26,248 bases of DNA from JBBRHF01 sp038223055. Lineage in GTDB: Bacteria; Actinomycetota; Actinomycetes; JACCUZ01. The stretch's first letter is position 1; every line of letters starts with the position of its first letter. The stretch lies in contig JBBRHF010000037.1 in assembly GCA_038223055.1 (NCBI GenBank), positions 1 through 26,248 of the forward strand, written 5' to 3'. The notes beneath the pieces were generated by a model. That model worked only from the letters and a program-made list of their open reading frames with translations. It was not told where the DNA came from and searched no databases. Below, piece by piece: positions 8,174 through 15,225 of this stretch. The position numbers and the translations under genes were made by a program.

Positions 8174-9090
8174 GAGTAGAGCTCCTGCCAGGCGGAGGTG
8201 GAGTCGGACCAGGTACCGAGCCGGGCGAGCGCCTCGTCGCCGACGACCTTCCGGTAGCCCGCCTCGTCGGGCACCCCGGTCACGAACGTGTCCAGGTAGC
8301 CGGTGAGCGCGGCACCGCCCGCGGTCGCTGCGGACACGTACGCCGCAAGGTGAGGGCGGTCGTAGGCGTATCCCGGATAGCACGACGTCGGGTGCGCACC
8401 GAAGGGCACCTCGCTGACGGCGATGACAAGGTGGCCGGGTACGGTGATGCCGGCCCGCCCGACCTCGTCGAAGCCGGCGATCCGGTCGACGGTGGCGATC
8501 ACGTTGCGCGACGCCGCCGCGAACCGCTCGTCGAGCACGTAGGGCTGCTCGAGGTGCAGGTTGCCGCGCCGGTCGCCGAGCGGCGCGTGGATCAGCGCGA
8601 CATCGGGCTGCAGCGGCGGCACCGCGACCAGCGTCTCGCCGGTGAAAGGGCAGACCACCTCGCCGTACTCCGGGTGCAGGCCCCGGATGTCGGAGCCCTT
8701 CACGCCGCGCACCGCCATGAATGGCAGGCCCAGCTCCGCCGCCCGCAGCTGCGCCAGGATGGTGGCGCAGCAGCTCTCGCGTACGTCGATCGTGCCGCCC
8801 TCCGCTGCCCGCCGGTAGGCGGGTGCCAGCCCGAGGTCCTGCTCGAAGCCGACGTAGCTCTCCTCGCAGACGGCCAGCGCACCGGCCGCGACGAGCAAGT
8901 CGACGTCGATGCTGTGCGCCGAGCCGACGACGTGCAGCCCGGTGCGGCCCTGCCTGATCAGCTCGCGCACCAGAGCCATCGGCAGCCGCGCCGACAGGCC
9001 GCCGCCGAGCGCCACCAGCGCACCGTCGCGCACCCTCCCGGCCGCCGCCTCGAGCGGCTCCAGCTTGTCTGATCCGGTGTGGAACGCCAT
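8170..9090 (-). CDS. Class I CoA-transferase, alpha subunit
   Basis: The 306-residue protein carries the alpha-subunit features of the glutaconate/IpdA CoA-transferase group. It has the glycine loop GALVALGGGLSARLPMALVR near residue 30, then an alternating alpha/beta fold including RESCCATILAQLRAAELGLP and DVALIHAPLGDRRGNLHLEQ. The ATG at 9088-9090 overlaps the SDR stop codon (TAATG), and the 3' end overlaps the beta subunit by ATGA. The gene is thus locked into the operon CoA-disulfide-reductase, two dehydrogenases, CoA-transferase, acyl-CoA synthetase, EaCoMT. A longer open frame to 9534 is antisense-like read-through of the SDR region and is not used. The acyl acceptor is unknown; acetoacetate would fit the pathway. 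Confidence 0.88.
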   Translation of the reverse strand: MAFHTGSDKLEPLEAAAGRVRDGALVALGGGLSARLPMALVRELIRQGRTGLHVVGSAHSIDVDLLVAAGALAVCEESYVGFEQDLGLAPAYRRAAEGGTIDVRESCCATILAQLRAAELGLPFMAVRGVKGSDIRGLHPEYGEVVCPFTGETLVAVPPLQPDVALIHAPLGDRRGNLHLEQPYVLDERFAAASRNVIATVDRIAGFDEVGRAGITVPGHLVIAVSEVPFGAHPTSCYPGYAYDRPHLAAYVSAATAGGAALTGYLDTFVTGVPDEAGYRKVVGDEALARLGTWSDSTSAWQELYS

Positions 9091-9863
9091 TACTGCGCCG
9101 TCATGCCGCCGTCGGCGGCGATCGTCGAGCCGGTCACGAAACCGGCGTCGTCGCTGGCCAGGAACAGCGCAACGGCAGCGATCTCCTCGGGCGTGCCGAG
9201 CCGGCCGATGGGGTACTTCGTGACGGTCATCGCGAGCCCCTTGCTCATGTCGCCGTCGCCGCGCGCGGTCAGCATCGGCTCCATCAGCGGCGTGAAGACG
9301 GTGCCGGGGCAGATCACGTTGACCCGGATGCCGCGCGGCGCGAGGTCGACCGCCATCGATCGGGTCAGCGCGACGACCGCGCCCTTGGCCGCGCAGTAGG
9401 CCGCGAAGTTGGCGACGCCGACCAGCGCCGCGACCGAGCCCTGGTTGACGATGGCGCCGCCACCGTTGGCCTCGAGGTGCGGAACCGCGGCGCGCGAGGT
9501 GAGGAACGTGCCCTTCACGTTGACGCCAAAGCACAGATCCCAGTCGTCCTCGGTCGCCTCGGCCACCGAGCCCTTGCTGCCGATGCCGGCGTTGTTGTAG
9601 ACGACGTCCAGCCGGCCGAGCTCCGACACGGTGCGCTCGACCGCTGCGCCGATCGCGTCGGCATCGGTGACGTCCGCGGCCACCCCGATCGCGCGCCCGC
9701 CCTCGGCGACGATCGCGTCGGCCGTCTCCTTCGCGGCATCCTCGCGCAGGTCGACCACGGCCACCGCCGCGCCCTCGCGCGCGAACAGCTCCGCAGTCGC
9801 CCGGCCGATGCCTGATCCGCCGCCGGTGATGAGACCGACCTTGCCCTGCAGTCTTCCGGTCAC
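9090..9863 (-). CDS. xecE: (S)-2-hydroxypropyl-CoM dehydrogenase-like SDR
   Basis: The 257-residue classical short-chain dehydrogenase has TGGGSGIG at 13-20, NNAG at 90-93 and a catalytic triad Ser143, Tyr156, Lys160. The C-terminal part (PGTVFTP.., TKYPIGRLGTPEEIA.., DGGMTAQ) closely resembles the Xanthobacter (S)-hydroxypropyl-CoM dehydrogenase (..AKYPIGRFGTPEDIAEA.., DGGMTAI), as far as I remember that sequence. That enzyme oxidises (S)-2-hydroxypropyl-CoM to 2-ketopropyl-CoM with NAD+ and binds the sulfonate through Arg211 and Lys214. Here the lysine is kept (Lys216), but the arginine position seems to be Thr213, next to a short insertion. The start is a GTG at 9863; it follows the partner SDR gene after 48 bases. 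A role on a different hydroxyalkyl-CoM (for example hydroxyethyl-CoM) is possible. Confidence 0.82.
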   Translation of the reverse strand: MTGRLQGKVGLITGGGSGIGRATAELFAREGAAVAVVDLREDAAKETADAIVAEGGRAIGVAADVTDADAIGAAVERTVSELGRLDVVYNNAGIGSKGSVAEATEDDWDLCFGVNVKGTFLTSRAAVPHLEANGGGAIVNQGSVAALVGVANFAAYCAAKGAVVALTRSMAVDLAPRGIRVNVICPGTVFTPLMEPMLTARGDGDMSKGLAMTVTKYPIGRLGTPEEIAAVALFLASDDAGFVTGSTIAADGGMTAQ

Positions 9864-9911
9864 AGCTGCTCGCTCTCGTGGATGGGATGGTGGTGGTCGG
9901 GAGTCATCGAG

Positions 9912-10643
9912 TCACAACGCGGTCCATCCGCCATCGACCAGGAACGCGTTGCCGGTCATGTAGGCCAGCCGCTCGGAGGCCAGCACCGAGATGGCGTCGG
10001 CGATCTCCTCCGGCTGGGCGACCCGGCCCAGCGGGATCGCCGACTCGACCCTGGCGCGCAGCTCAGGCACGTCGAGGCGCCACTGGGTCATCGGGGTCTG
10101 CACGAAGCCCGGGCAGACAGCGTTGGACCGGATGCCGTGCGCGGCATAGTCGACCGCGACCGACTTCGCCAGCATCAGCGCCGCGCCCTTCGACGACGTG
10201 TAGGCGGCGCGGCCCGGGAACGCCACCAGCCCCGCTGACGAGGCGACCGTGATGACATGCCCGGACTGCTGCGAGAGCATCGTGGGCAGCACGGCGCGGG
10301 TGCACAGGAACACCCCGCGCACGTTGACGCCGAAGACCTTGTCCCAGTCGTCGGCCGGCGTCTCGTGCAGCACGGTCGCAGCCGCCGACCCGGCGATGCC
10401 GGCGTTGTTGACCAGCACGTCGATGCGACCGAACGCCGCCAGCACCGCCTCGACCGCTGCGGTCACCGAGGCCTCGGACGACACGTCGGTCGGCAACTCC
10501 AGCTCGGCGGTGCCGTCACCCGTCGAGAGGTCGAGCGCCGCGACGCGCAGCCCGTCCTTCACGAGTGCGGCAACGGTGGCCCGTCCGATGCCGGAGGATC
10601 CTCCGGTGACGACGGCGACCCGGCCCTCGACCGAGGCACTCAT
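9912..10643 (-). CDS. xecD: (R)-2-hydroxypropyl-CoM dehydrogenase
   Basis: The 243-residue short-chain dehydrogenase has TGGSSGIG at 13-20, NNAG at 79-82 and Ser135, Tyr148, Lys152 as catalytic residues. It matches the Xanthobacter (R)-hydroxypropyl-CoM dehydrogenase remarkably well from memory: VAFPGRAAYTSSKGA, CPGFVQTPMTQWRLDVPEL and DGGWTAL. The two arginines known to bind the CoM sulfonate there (Arg152, Arg196) correspond to Arg145 and Arg189 here, at the same offset of seven as the catalytic triad. The enzyme oxidises (R)-2-hydroxypropyl-CoM to 2-ketopropyl-CoM, using NAD+, in the cytoplasm. The ATG at 10643 overlaps the upstream flavoprotein stop codon by ATGA, so it is translated in one operon. 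This is one of the best-supported assignments in the window. Confidence 0.9.
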   Translation of the reverse strand: MSASVEGRVAVVTGGSSGIGRATVAALVKDGLRVAALDLSTGDGTAELELPTDVSSEASVTAAVEAVLAAFGRIDVLVNNAGIAGSAAATVLHETPADDWDKVFGVNVRGVFLCTRAVLPTMLSQQSGHVITVASSAGLVAFPGRAAYTSSKGAALMLAKSVAVDYAAHGIRSNAVCPGFVQTPMTQWRLDVPELRARVESAIPLGRVAQPEEIADAISVLASERLAYMTGNAFLVDGGWTAL

Positions 10644-11995
10644 GCCGGCACCGACGCCGTGCGCGCCGACAGCGCGCGCTGGGCGGCGAGGATCACCGGC
10701 TCGTAGACGGGCGCGTAGGGCGGCGCGTAGGACAGGTCGAGGTCGGCCAGGTCCTCGACAGTCAGGCCGGCGTGCAGCGCGGTGGCGACGACGTCGATGC
10801 GCTTCGCGACGCCGTCGGTGCCGACCAGCTGGGCGCCCAACAGCCGCAGACCGTCGTGCACGAGGCGTACCGTCACGGGCTGGCTACCCGGGTAGTACTT
10901 CGCCCGAGACTTGCCCTGCGTGTCCGTCGCGACCGCGTGCAGTCCGTGCGCGACGGCCTCCGTCAGGGTCAGGCCGGTGCGCGCCACGGCCAGGTCGAAC
11001 ACCTTCACGACCGCCGTCCCCACGATGCCGCGGAACCGCGCGTCTCCGCCGGCGGCGACGGTGCCCGCGACCCGGCCGGTCTTGTTGGCGGCCGGACCGA
11101 GCGGGACGTAGGCCGGGGCGCCGAGCACTCGGTGGAGCGGCGCGATGCAGTCGCCGCACGCGAAGACGCCGGGCAGGCTGGTGCGCATCTGCTCGTCGAC
11201 CAGCAGCGCGCCACCGGGCACCGTGCGCGCGCCGGCGGCCGACGCGACACCGCCAGACGCGCGTACGCCGACTGCGACGACGACCGCGTCGACGCTGACG
11301 GTGCCGCCCGTGGTGACGGCCTGCAGCACCGGCCCGGCCCGGTCGACGCGCTCCAAGGCGGTGGACAGGCGAAGGTCCACGTCGTGGCGACGCACTTCCC
11401 GCTCGACCAGCGTCGCGATGGGCTCGCCGACGTTGGGCATCACCTGCGGCAACATCTCGACGACCGTGACGGTCACTCCGCGCTCGTGCAGAGCCTCGGC
11501 CATCTCCAGTCCGACGTAGCCCCCGCCGACGACCAGCGCCCGGCCGATGCGGCCGGCGTCGAGCAGGCCGCGCAGCTGCACCGCCGACTCGAGCGTGCGC
11601 ACGGTGAACACCGCGTCGTCGTCGAGGCCCGGCAGCGGCGGCACGACGGCCGCGCCGCCGGCCGCCACCACCAAACTCCGGTAGCCCAGCGTGTGGTCGC
11701 GACCCCCGTGGCGGAAGGTCACCGTGTGCTTGTCGGCGTCCATCGACACGACCCGGGCGCCGGTGCGCACGTCGAGTCGGCGCCGCTCGCGGAAGGTGTC
11801 CAGCGGGTAGGCCAGCAGCTGGTCGGCGCGGGGCACGGCGCCGGACAGGTAGTAGGGCAGGCCGCACAGGCCGTAGGCGACGTCGGGGCCGGCCTCCAGC
11901 ACCACGATCTCGAGTCCGGGGTCGACGCGACGGGCGGCCGACGCGGCCGACATCCCGGCCGCTCCACCGCCGATCACCACGAGTCGTGCGCTCAC
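10640..11995 (-). CDS. CoA-disulfide reductase-like FAD protein (possible CoM-disulfide reductase)
   Basis: The 451-residue pyridine-nucleotide-disulfide oxidoreductase has an N-terminal FAD motif (VVIGGGAAGMSAASAAR) and a single redox cysteine at residue 44 in YGLCGLPYYLSG. A second nucleotide site reads ALVVGGGYVGLEMAE, with a FACGDC segment and a C-terminal dimer domain. The lone cysteine in place of a CxxxxC pair is typical of CoA-disulfide reductases. In this operon the natural substrate could be a CoM disulfide or a CoM-CoA mixed disulfide, keeping CoM reduced for EaCoMT. It might also serve the reductive last step of bacterial CoM synthesis. Both are inference. The GTG at 11995 gives the normal family start (SARLVVIGGG); the frame stays open to 12046. 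It heads the minus-strand operon and is divergent from comA. Confidence 0.85.
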   Translation of the reverse strand: MSARLVVIGGGAAGMSAASAARRVDPGLEIVVLEAGPDVAYGLCGLPYYLSGAVPRADQLLAYPLDTFRERRRLDVRTGARVVSMDADKHTVTFRHGGRDHTLGYRSLVVAAGGAAVVPPLPGLDDDAVFTVRTLESAVQLRGLLDAGRIGRALVVGGGYVGLEMAEALHERGVTVTVVEMLPQVMPNVGEPIATLVEREVRRHDVDLRLSTALERVDRAGPVLQAVTTGGTVSVDAVVVAVGVRASGGVASAAGARTVPGGALLVDEQMRTSLPGVFACGDCIAPLHRVLGAPAYVPLGPAANKTGRVAGTVAAGGDARFRGIVGTAVVKVFDLAVARTGLTLTEAVAHGLHAVATDTQGKSRAKYYPGSQPVTVRLVHDGLRLLGAQLVGTDGVAKRIDVVATALHAGLTVEDLADLDLSYAPPYAPVYEPVILAAQRALSARTASVPA

Positions 11996-12084
11996 GGCGG
12001 CCTCCCAGTCGTCGGGCGGCAACGCTAGGAACCTGCGGCCCGCCACTCCATGCCCCGGGAGGGCAAGGAAACGGCCGTCGTTGG

Positions 12085-12110
12085 TCCTGGCGGAGCAGAG
12101 ACACCCAGGA
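12085..12110. promoter_or_regulatory. Inverted repeat TCCTG-N16-CAGGA, putative shared operator (site B)
   Basis: TCCTGG at 12085-12090 and CCAGGA at 12105-12110 form an inverted repeat spanning 26 bases in the divergent region between the flavoprotein start (11995) and comA (12159). The same TCCTG..CAGGA with exactly the same 26-base span recurs at 19512-19537 in the other divergent promoter of the island. The centre lies about 61 bases before the comA start. A dimeric regulator contacting two half-sites about two helical turns apart would fit. The regulator is not identified. Confidence 0.5.
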
Positions 12111-12142
12111 GCCCGCCGCCTACCGTCGCAGCGTCGCTCGAC

Positions 12143-12149
12143 GAAGGGG
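12143..12149 (+). promoter_or_regulatory. Ribosome-binding site of comA
   Basis: GAAGGGG lies 9 bases before the ATG at 12159 and supports that start for the first gene of the CoM biosynthesis operon. Confidence 0.6.
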
Positions 12150-12158
12150 TCTTAGCCG

Positions 12159-12953
12159 ATGTGGGACTGTCCGGACTTCCTCGACCTGCCGCCGCGCACC
12201 AGCAAGCCGCGCTACCACGGCCTGACCCACGTGCTGGACAAGGGCGTCCCGGTCGAGTCGCTGGAGCAGCTGCTCGTGCAGGCCGGTCACCTAGTAGACG
12301 TGCTGAAGGTCGGCTGGGGCATCGCCTACGTCGACCCGACCATCATGCAGCGTGTCGCGCGCTGCGACGCGGCCGGTGTCACCGTGTCACTGGGCGGCAC
12401 CCTGCTGGAGATCTGCGTCGGCCAGGGCAAGGTCGACCAGCTGCGCCGCTGGGCGCTAGACCTCGGCGTGCACGCCCTCGAGGTGTCCAACGGTCTGGAA
12501 CGGCTGACCCGCCCGGACAAGGCCGAGCTGATCCGCATGTTGTCCCGCGACTTCGTCGTGCTCGCCGAGACGGGCGCGAAGGACAGCCACTCACCGGTGG
12601 TCACCGCGGACTGGCTGGACGAGATGGAGGCCGACCTGGAGGCCGGCGCCCGGTGGGTCATCGCCGAGGGGCGAGAGAGCGGCACCGTCGGCATCTACGA
12701 CGAGCAGGGCAGGGTGCGTGAGTCGCTGGTCGACGCCATCGTCGACCGGGTGCCGGTCGAGCGGGTCATCTTCGAGGCCCCGCAGAAGCACCAGCAGGTG
12801 TGGTTCGTCGAGCACATCGGCCCCGACGTCAACCTCGGCAACGTGCCGACGTCGGAGGTCCTCGCGCTGGAGACGTTGCGGCTCGGCTTGAGGGCCGACA
12901 CCGCGCTGACCGTGCGGCGCGCGGAGGCGGCGGGATCCAGGCAGCCCCGATGA
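12159..12953 (+). CDS. comA: Phosphosulfolactate synthase (ComA/XcbB type)
   Basis: The 264-residue protein is a TIM-barrel phosphosulfolactate synthase, which adds sulfite to phosphoenolpyruvate to give (R)-2-phospho-3-sulfolactate. This is the committed step of CoM synthesis in methanogens and in CoM-making bacteria. Family landmarks appear in order: VDVLKVGWGIAYVDP, SLGGTLLEICVGQGKV, ALEVSNGLERL, VLAETGAKDS, WVIAEGRESGTVGIYD, IFEAPQKHQQVWFVEHIGPD and VNLGNV. The length matches the family (about 250-270). It is the first of five genes joined by overlaps or near-overlaps, and the next ATG overlaps its stop by ATGA. The promoter region is shared with the divergent catabolic operon and carries an inverted repeat. 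In actinobacteria, ComA homologues mostly accompany epoxide or alkene metabolism, as here. Confidence 0.95.
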   Translation: MWDCPDFLDLPPRTSKPRYHGLTHVLDKGVPVESLEQLLVQAGHLVDVLKVGWGIAYVDPTIMQRVARCDAAGVTVSLGGTLLEICVGQGKVDQLRRWALDLGVHALEVSNGLERLTRPDKAELIRMLSRDFVVLAETGAKDSHSPVVTADWLDEMEADLEAGARWVIAEGRESGTVGIYDEQGRVRESLVDAIVDRVPVERVIFEAPQKHQQVWFVEHIGPDVNLGNVPTSEVLALETLRLGLRADTALTVRRAEAAGSRQPR

Positions 12954-13864
12954 TCGAGACGCCCGCTCCCAACACCGTCACCCGCCCCTACCGCGGGCTT
13001 TCGGTGCAGGAGACCGACGTGCCCCTCACCGAGGTCGACCTCATACCTTGGCTGCTGGGTCGCGAGGTCTACCGGCGCACCGAGTTCCTCGTGCTGCGCA
13101 ACGCGGGCGAGACCGCTGTGGTCGCGGTGCGCAAGGAGTCGTTCGAGCCGCTCTTCTCCCCTGTCGTCGAGGCACGACTGCTGGCCAGGCCCGACCAGAC
13201 CGCCTGGATCGAGTCGCCCGACGCCGATGTCGGCAACGCGACGGCCCTGGCCCGCACCGCTCTGGCACGGGCCAGGGCCGGCGTTCTCGCCTATGTCGTG
13301 CTCGGCCGCTACGAGCACGTGAACTTCATCTGGGAGCCTGCCCCGGTGCGGGTGCACGTGACCGAGGTGGTGCCGCCCGAGCCGGCCAAGCTCTTCGCGA
13401 TGGCCGAGCAGGTCGTCGCGTTCGACGAGGACCTGCCGCCGGTGGAGCTGGTGCTCGACGCTGTCGACATCCGCGACCTGGCGGCCGCGTTCCCCGCCGA
13501 GCGCTACCTGCTGCCGTGCCGCGGCGCGGGGGTCGACCTCGGCGGCGCGATCGACTTCCTCGACACCCGGCCGTCGGTTCGCGAGGACTGGCTGATGATC
13601 GGCTGCGAGCGCTCGCTGCAGTTCCACCAGCACTTCTACGGAGACGAGCCGACCCGCGTCGACATCTGCCCCCGCAAGCGCACCGAGTCGGGCGGCCTGC
13701 CCGCTGGGGCGCTCGCACTGACCAAGTGCTGCCTGATCGAGCGCGGGGTGGAACTGGCCGACGGCGAGGCCGTCGTGCCGTGGGGCACCAACCTCGACGA
13801 GATCCGCACGGCACTGCGGCACCTGACCGGCGTCGAGCAGCCCGTCCAGGCAGAGATCCGTTAG
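12950..13864 (+). CDS. Unknown conserved-looking protein within the CoM biosynthesis operon
   Basis: I do not recognise a characterised family. The 304-residue protein is soluble, without a signal peptide or membrane segments. It has five cysteines, all in its last 40 percent (190, 219, 240, 260, 261), in contexts LLPCRGAGVD, MIGCERSLQFHQHFYGD, VDICPRKR and ALTKCCLIERG. The His226/His228 pair lies close by, so a metal or redox-thiol site is conceivable. A central stretch, RYEHVNFIWEPAPVRVHVTE then VVPPEPAKL, looks like a strongly structured motif. It overlaps comA by ATGA, and the next gene starts 9 bases after its stop, so it is co-translated with the pathway enzymes. It is not the archaeal ComB phosphatase as far as I can see. 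The bacterial route needs a thiolation and a reduction step; this protein is a candidate participant, by position only. Confidence 0.9.
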   Translation: MIETPAPNTVTRPYRGLSVQETDVPLTEVDLIPWLLGREVYRRTEFLVLRNAGETAVVAVRKESFEPLFSPVVEARLLARPDQTAWIESPDADVGNATALARTALARARAGVLAYVVLGRYEHVNFIWEPAPVRVHVTEVVPPEPAKLFAMAEQVVAFDEDLPPVELVLDAVDIRDLAAAFPAERYLLPCRGAGVDLGGAIDFLDTRPSVREDWLMIGCERSLQFHQHFYGDEPTRVDICPRKRTESGGLPAGALALTKCCLIERGVELADGEAVVPWGTNLDEIRTALRHLTGVEQPVQAEIR

Positions 13865-13872
13865 GCGGCGCG

Positions 13873-15225
13873 GTGGGAGCCCACCTGGTCGACTCCGTCG
13901 TCTACGGACACCTGTGGGCGACGCCCGAAACGCACGCGCTCCTCGACGAGCCGGGCCGCTTCCAGTCCTGGCTGGAGATCCTGGCCTGCCTGGCCGAGGC
14001 CCAGGCCGAGGTCGGGCTCGTACCCCTCCCCGCCGCCCGTGCCATCCGCGCGCACGCCGACGTATGCCGGCTCGACCTGCACGAGGTAGCGGCCCAGACC
14101 CGCGCCACCGGGCACTCGACGCTGGGCCTGATCCGCTGCCTGCAGGGCGTGCTGCCCGAGGAGGCGCGCGAGTGGGTCTACTACGGCGCGACCGTGCAGG
14201 ACCTCTCAGACACCTGGACCAGCCTGGTCATGAAGCGGGTCGGCGCGACGCTCGACCGCGACCTGGCTCGCGCGCAGACCGCGTGCCTCGAACTGGCACG
14301 CACGCACCGCGACACAGTGATGTGCGGACGCACCCACGGCCAGCCGGGACTGCCCGTAACGTTCGGCTTCAAGGCGGCGGTCTGGGCCTCCGAGGTCGGC
14401 CGGCACCGTGACCGGCTCGCGGAGGGGCGGGCGCGTTGGGAAGTCGTTCAGCTCGGCGGCGCGCTCGGCACGCTGCAGTTCTTCGGCGACCAGGCTGTGC
14501 CGCTGCTCGAGGAGTTCGCGCGTCGCGTGGGGCTAGGCGCGCCGGACATCGCCTGGCTCACGGCTCGCGACCGCTTCGCCGAGTGGATGACCTGGCTGGC
14601 GATGGTGGCCGCGACGCTGGGCAAAATCGGCAATGAGGTCTACCAGCTGCAGCGACCCGAGATCGGTGAGGTGTCCGAGCCGTTCACCCCCGGCCAGGTC
14701 GGCTCCATCACGATGCCCCACAAGAGAAACCCCGAGCTGTCGGAGCACCTCGGCACGCTGGCCCGGGTCGTCCGCGCGGACGCATCGGTCGCGGTCGAGG
14801 GCATGGTCCACGAGCACGAGCGCGATGGCCGCCCGTGGAAGGCCGAGTGGCTGGTGCTGCCGGAAGCCTGCCTGCTGACGGCGACCGCGGCGGCGATGGC
14901 TGTGCGGCTGCTGGAGAGTCTCGAGGTGCACGCTGACCGCATGCGCGCCAACCTCGACGCGCACGGCGGCTACGTCGTCTCGGAGCGGCTGCTGCGGGTG
15001 CTCACCGACCGGCTCGGGAAGCACGCTGCGCACCAGGCGGTCTACGACGCGACGATGGCCGGGCTCGACGCCGGGCAGACCTTCGCCGACGCGCTGCAGG
15101 CAGACCCCCTGGTGGGCGGTCTGCTGAGCACGGAGGAGATCGCCGGTTACCTCGACCCGGCGGCCGCGCTCGGGGCGACCGGTGAGTTCGTCGACCGGGT
15201 GCTCAAGGCAGCGGTGCGGTCGTGA
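13873..15225 (+). CDS. Aspartase/fumarase-superfamily lyase, XcbC-like (phosphate elimination)
   Basis: The 450-residue protein has the three conserved regions of the aspartase/fumarase superfamily, in the arrangement of adenylosuccinate lyase and carboxymuconate cycloisomerase. These are YYGATVQDLSDT (about 103-114), CGRTHGQPGLPVTFG (His155) and the signature loop GSITMPHKRNPELSEH with catalytic Ser278. In X. autotrophicus Py2 an enzyme of this superfamily (XcbC1) eliminates phosphate from phosphosulfolactate to give sulfoacrylate; that is the most likely role here. A classical purine or muconate role is unlikely because the gene sits between comA and a PLP enzyme. The start is a GTG at 13873, 9 bases after the preceding TAG; the much longer open frame upstream is a shadow of the previous gene. 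Which of the two superfamily members here is XcbC and which XcbD is inferred from similarity type, not proven. Confidence 0.85.
   Translation: MGAHLVDSVVYGHLWATPETHALLDEPGRFQSWLEILACLAEAQAEVGLVPLPAARAIRAHADVCRLDLHEVAAQTRATGHSTLGLIRCLQGVLPEEAREWVYYGATVQDLSDTWTSLVMKRVGATLDRDLARAQTACLELARTHRDTVMCGRTHGQPGLPVTFGFKAAVWASEVGRHRDRLAEGRARWEVVQLGGALGTLQFFGDQAVPLLEEFARRVGLGAPDIAWLTARDRFAEWMTWLAMVAATLGKIGNEVYQLQRPEIGEVSEPFTPGQVGSITMPHKRNPELSEHLGTLARVVRADASVAVEGMVHEHERDGRPWKAEWLVLPEACLLTATAAAMAVRLLESLEVHADRMRANLDAHGGYVVSERLLRVLTDRLGKHAAHQAVYDATMAGLDAGQTFADALQADPLVGGLLSTEEIAGYLDPAAALGATGEFVDRVLKAAVRS

Noticed and set aside
10772..12028. Long plus-strand open frame (418 codons) opposite the CoA-disulfide-reductase-like gene
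   Set aside because: Its composition is His/Gln/Arg/Asp-rich and motif-free, while the opposite strand has complete FAD and NAD motifs.
12695..13822. Minus-strand frame (375 codons) opposite the unknown protein, as a rival gene
   Set aside because: The plus-strand frame fits exactly between comA (ATGA overlap) and the next enzyme, whereas the minus frame would overlap comA and has low-complexity composition.
13873..15225. Adenylosuccinate lyase or carboxymuconate cycloisomerase in primary metabolism
   Set aside because: The superfamily signature alone would allow it, but the near-overlaps with the unknown protein and PLP gene downstream of comA favour the CoM pathway.
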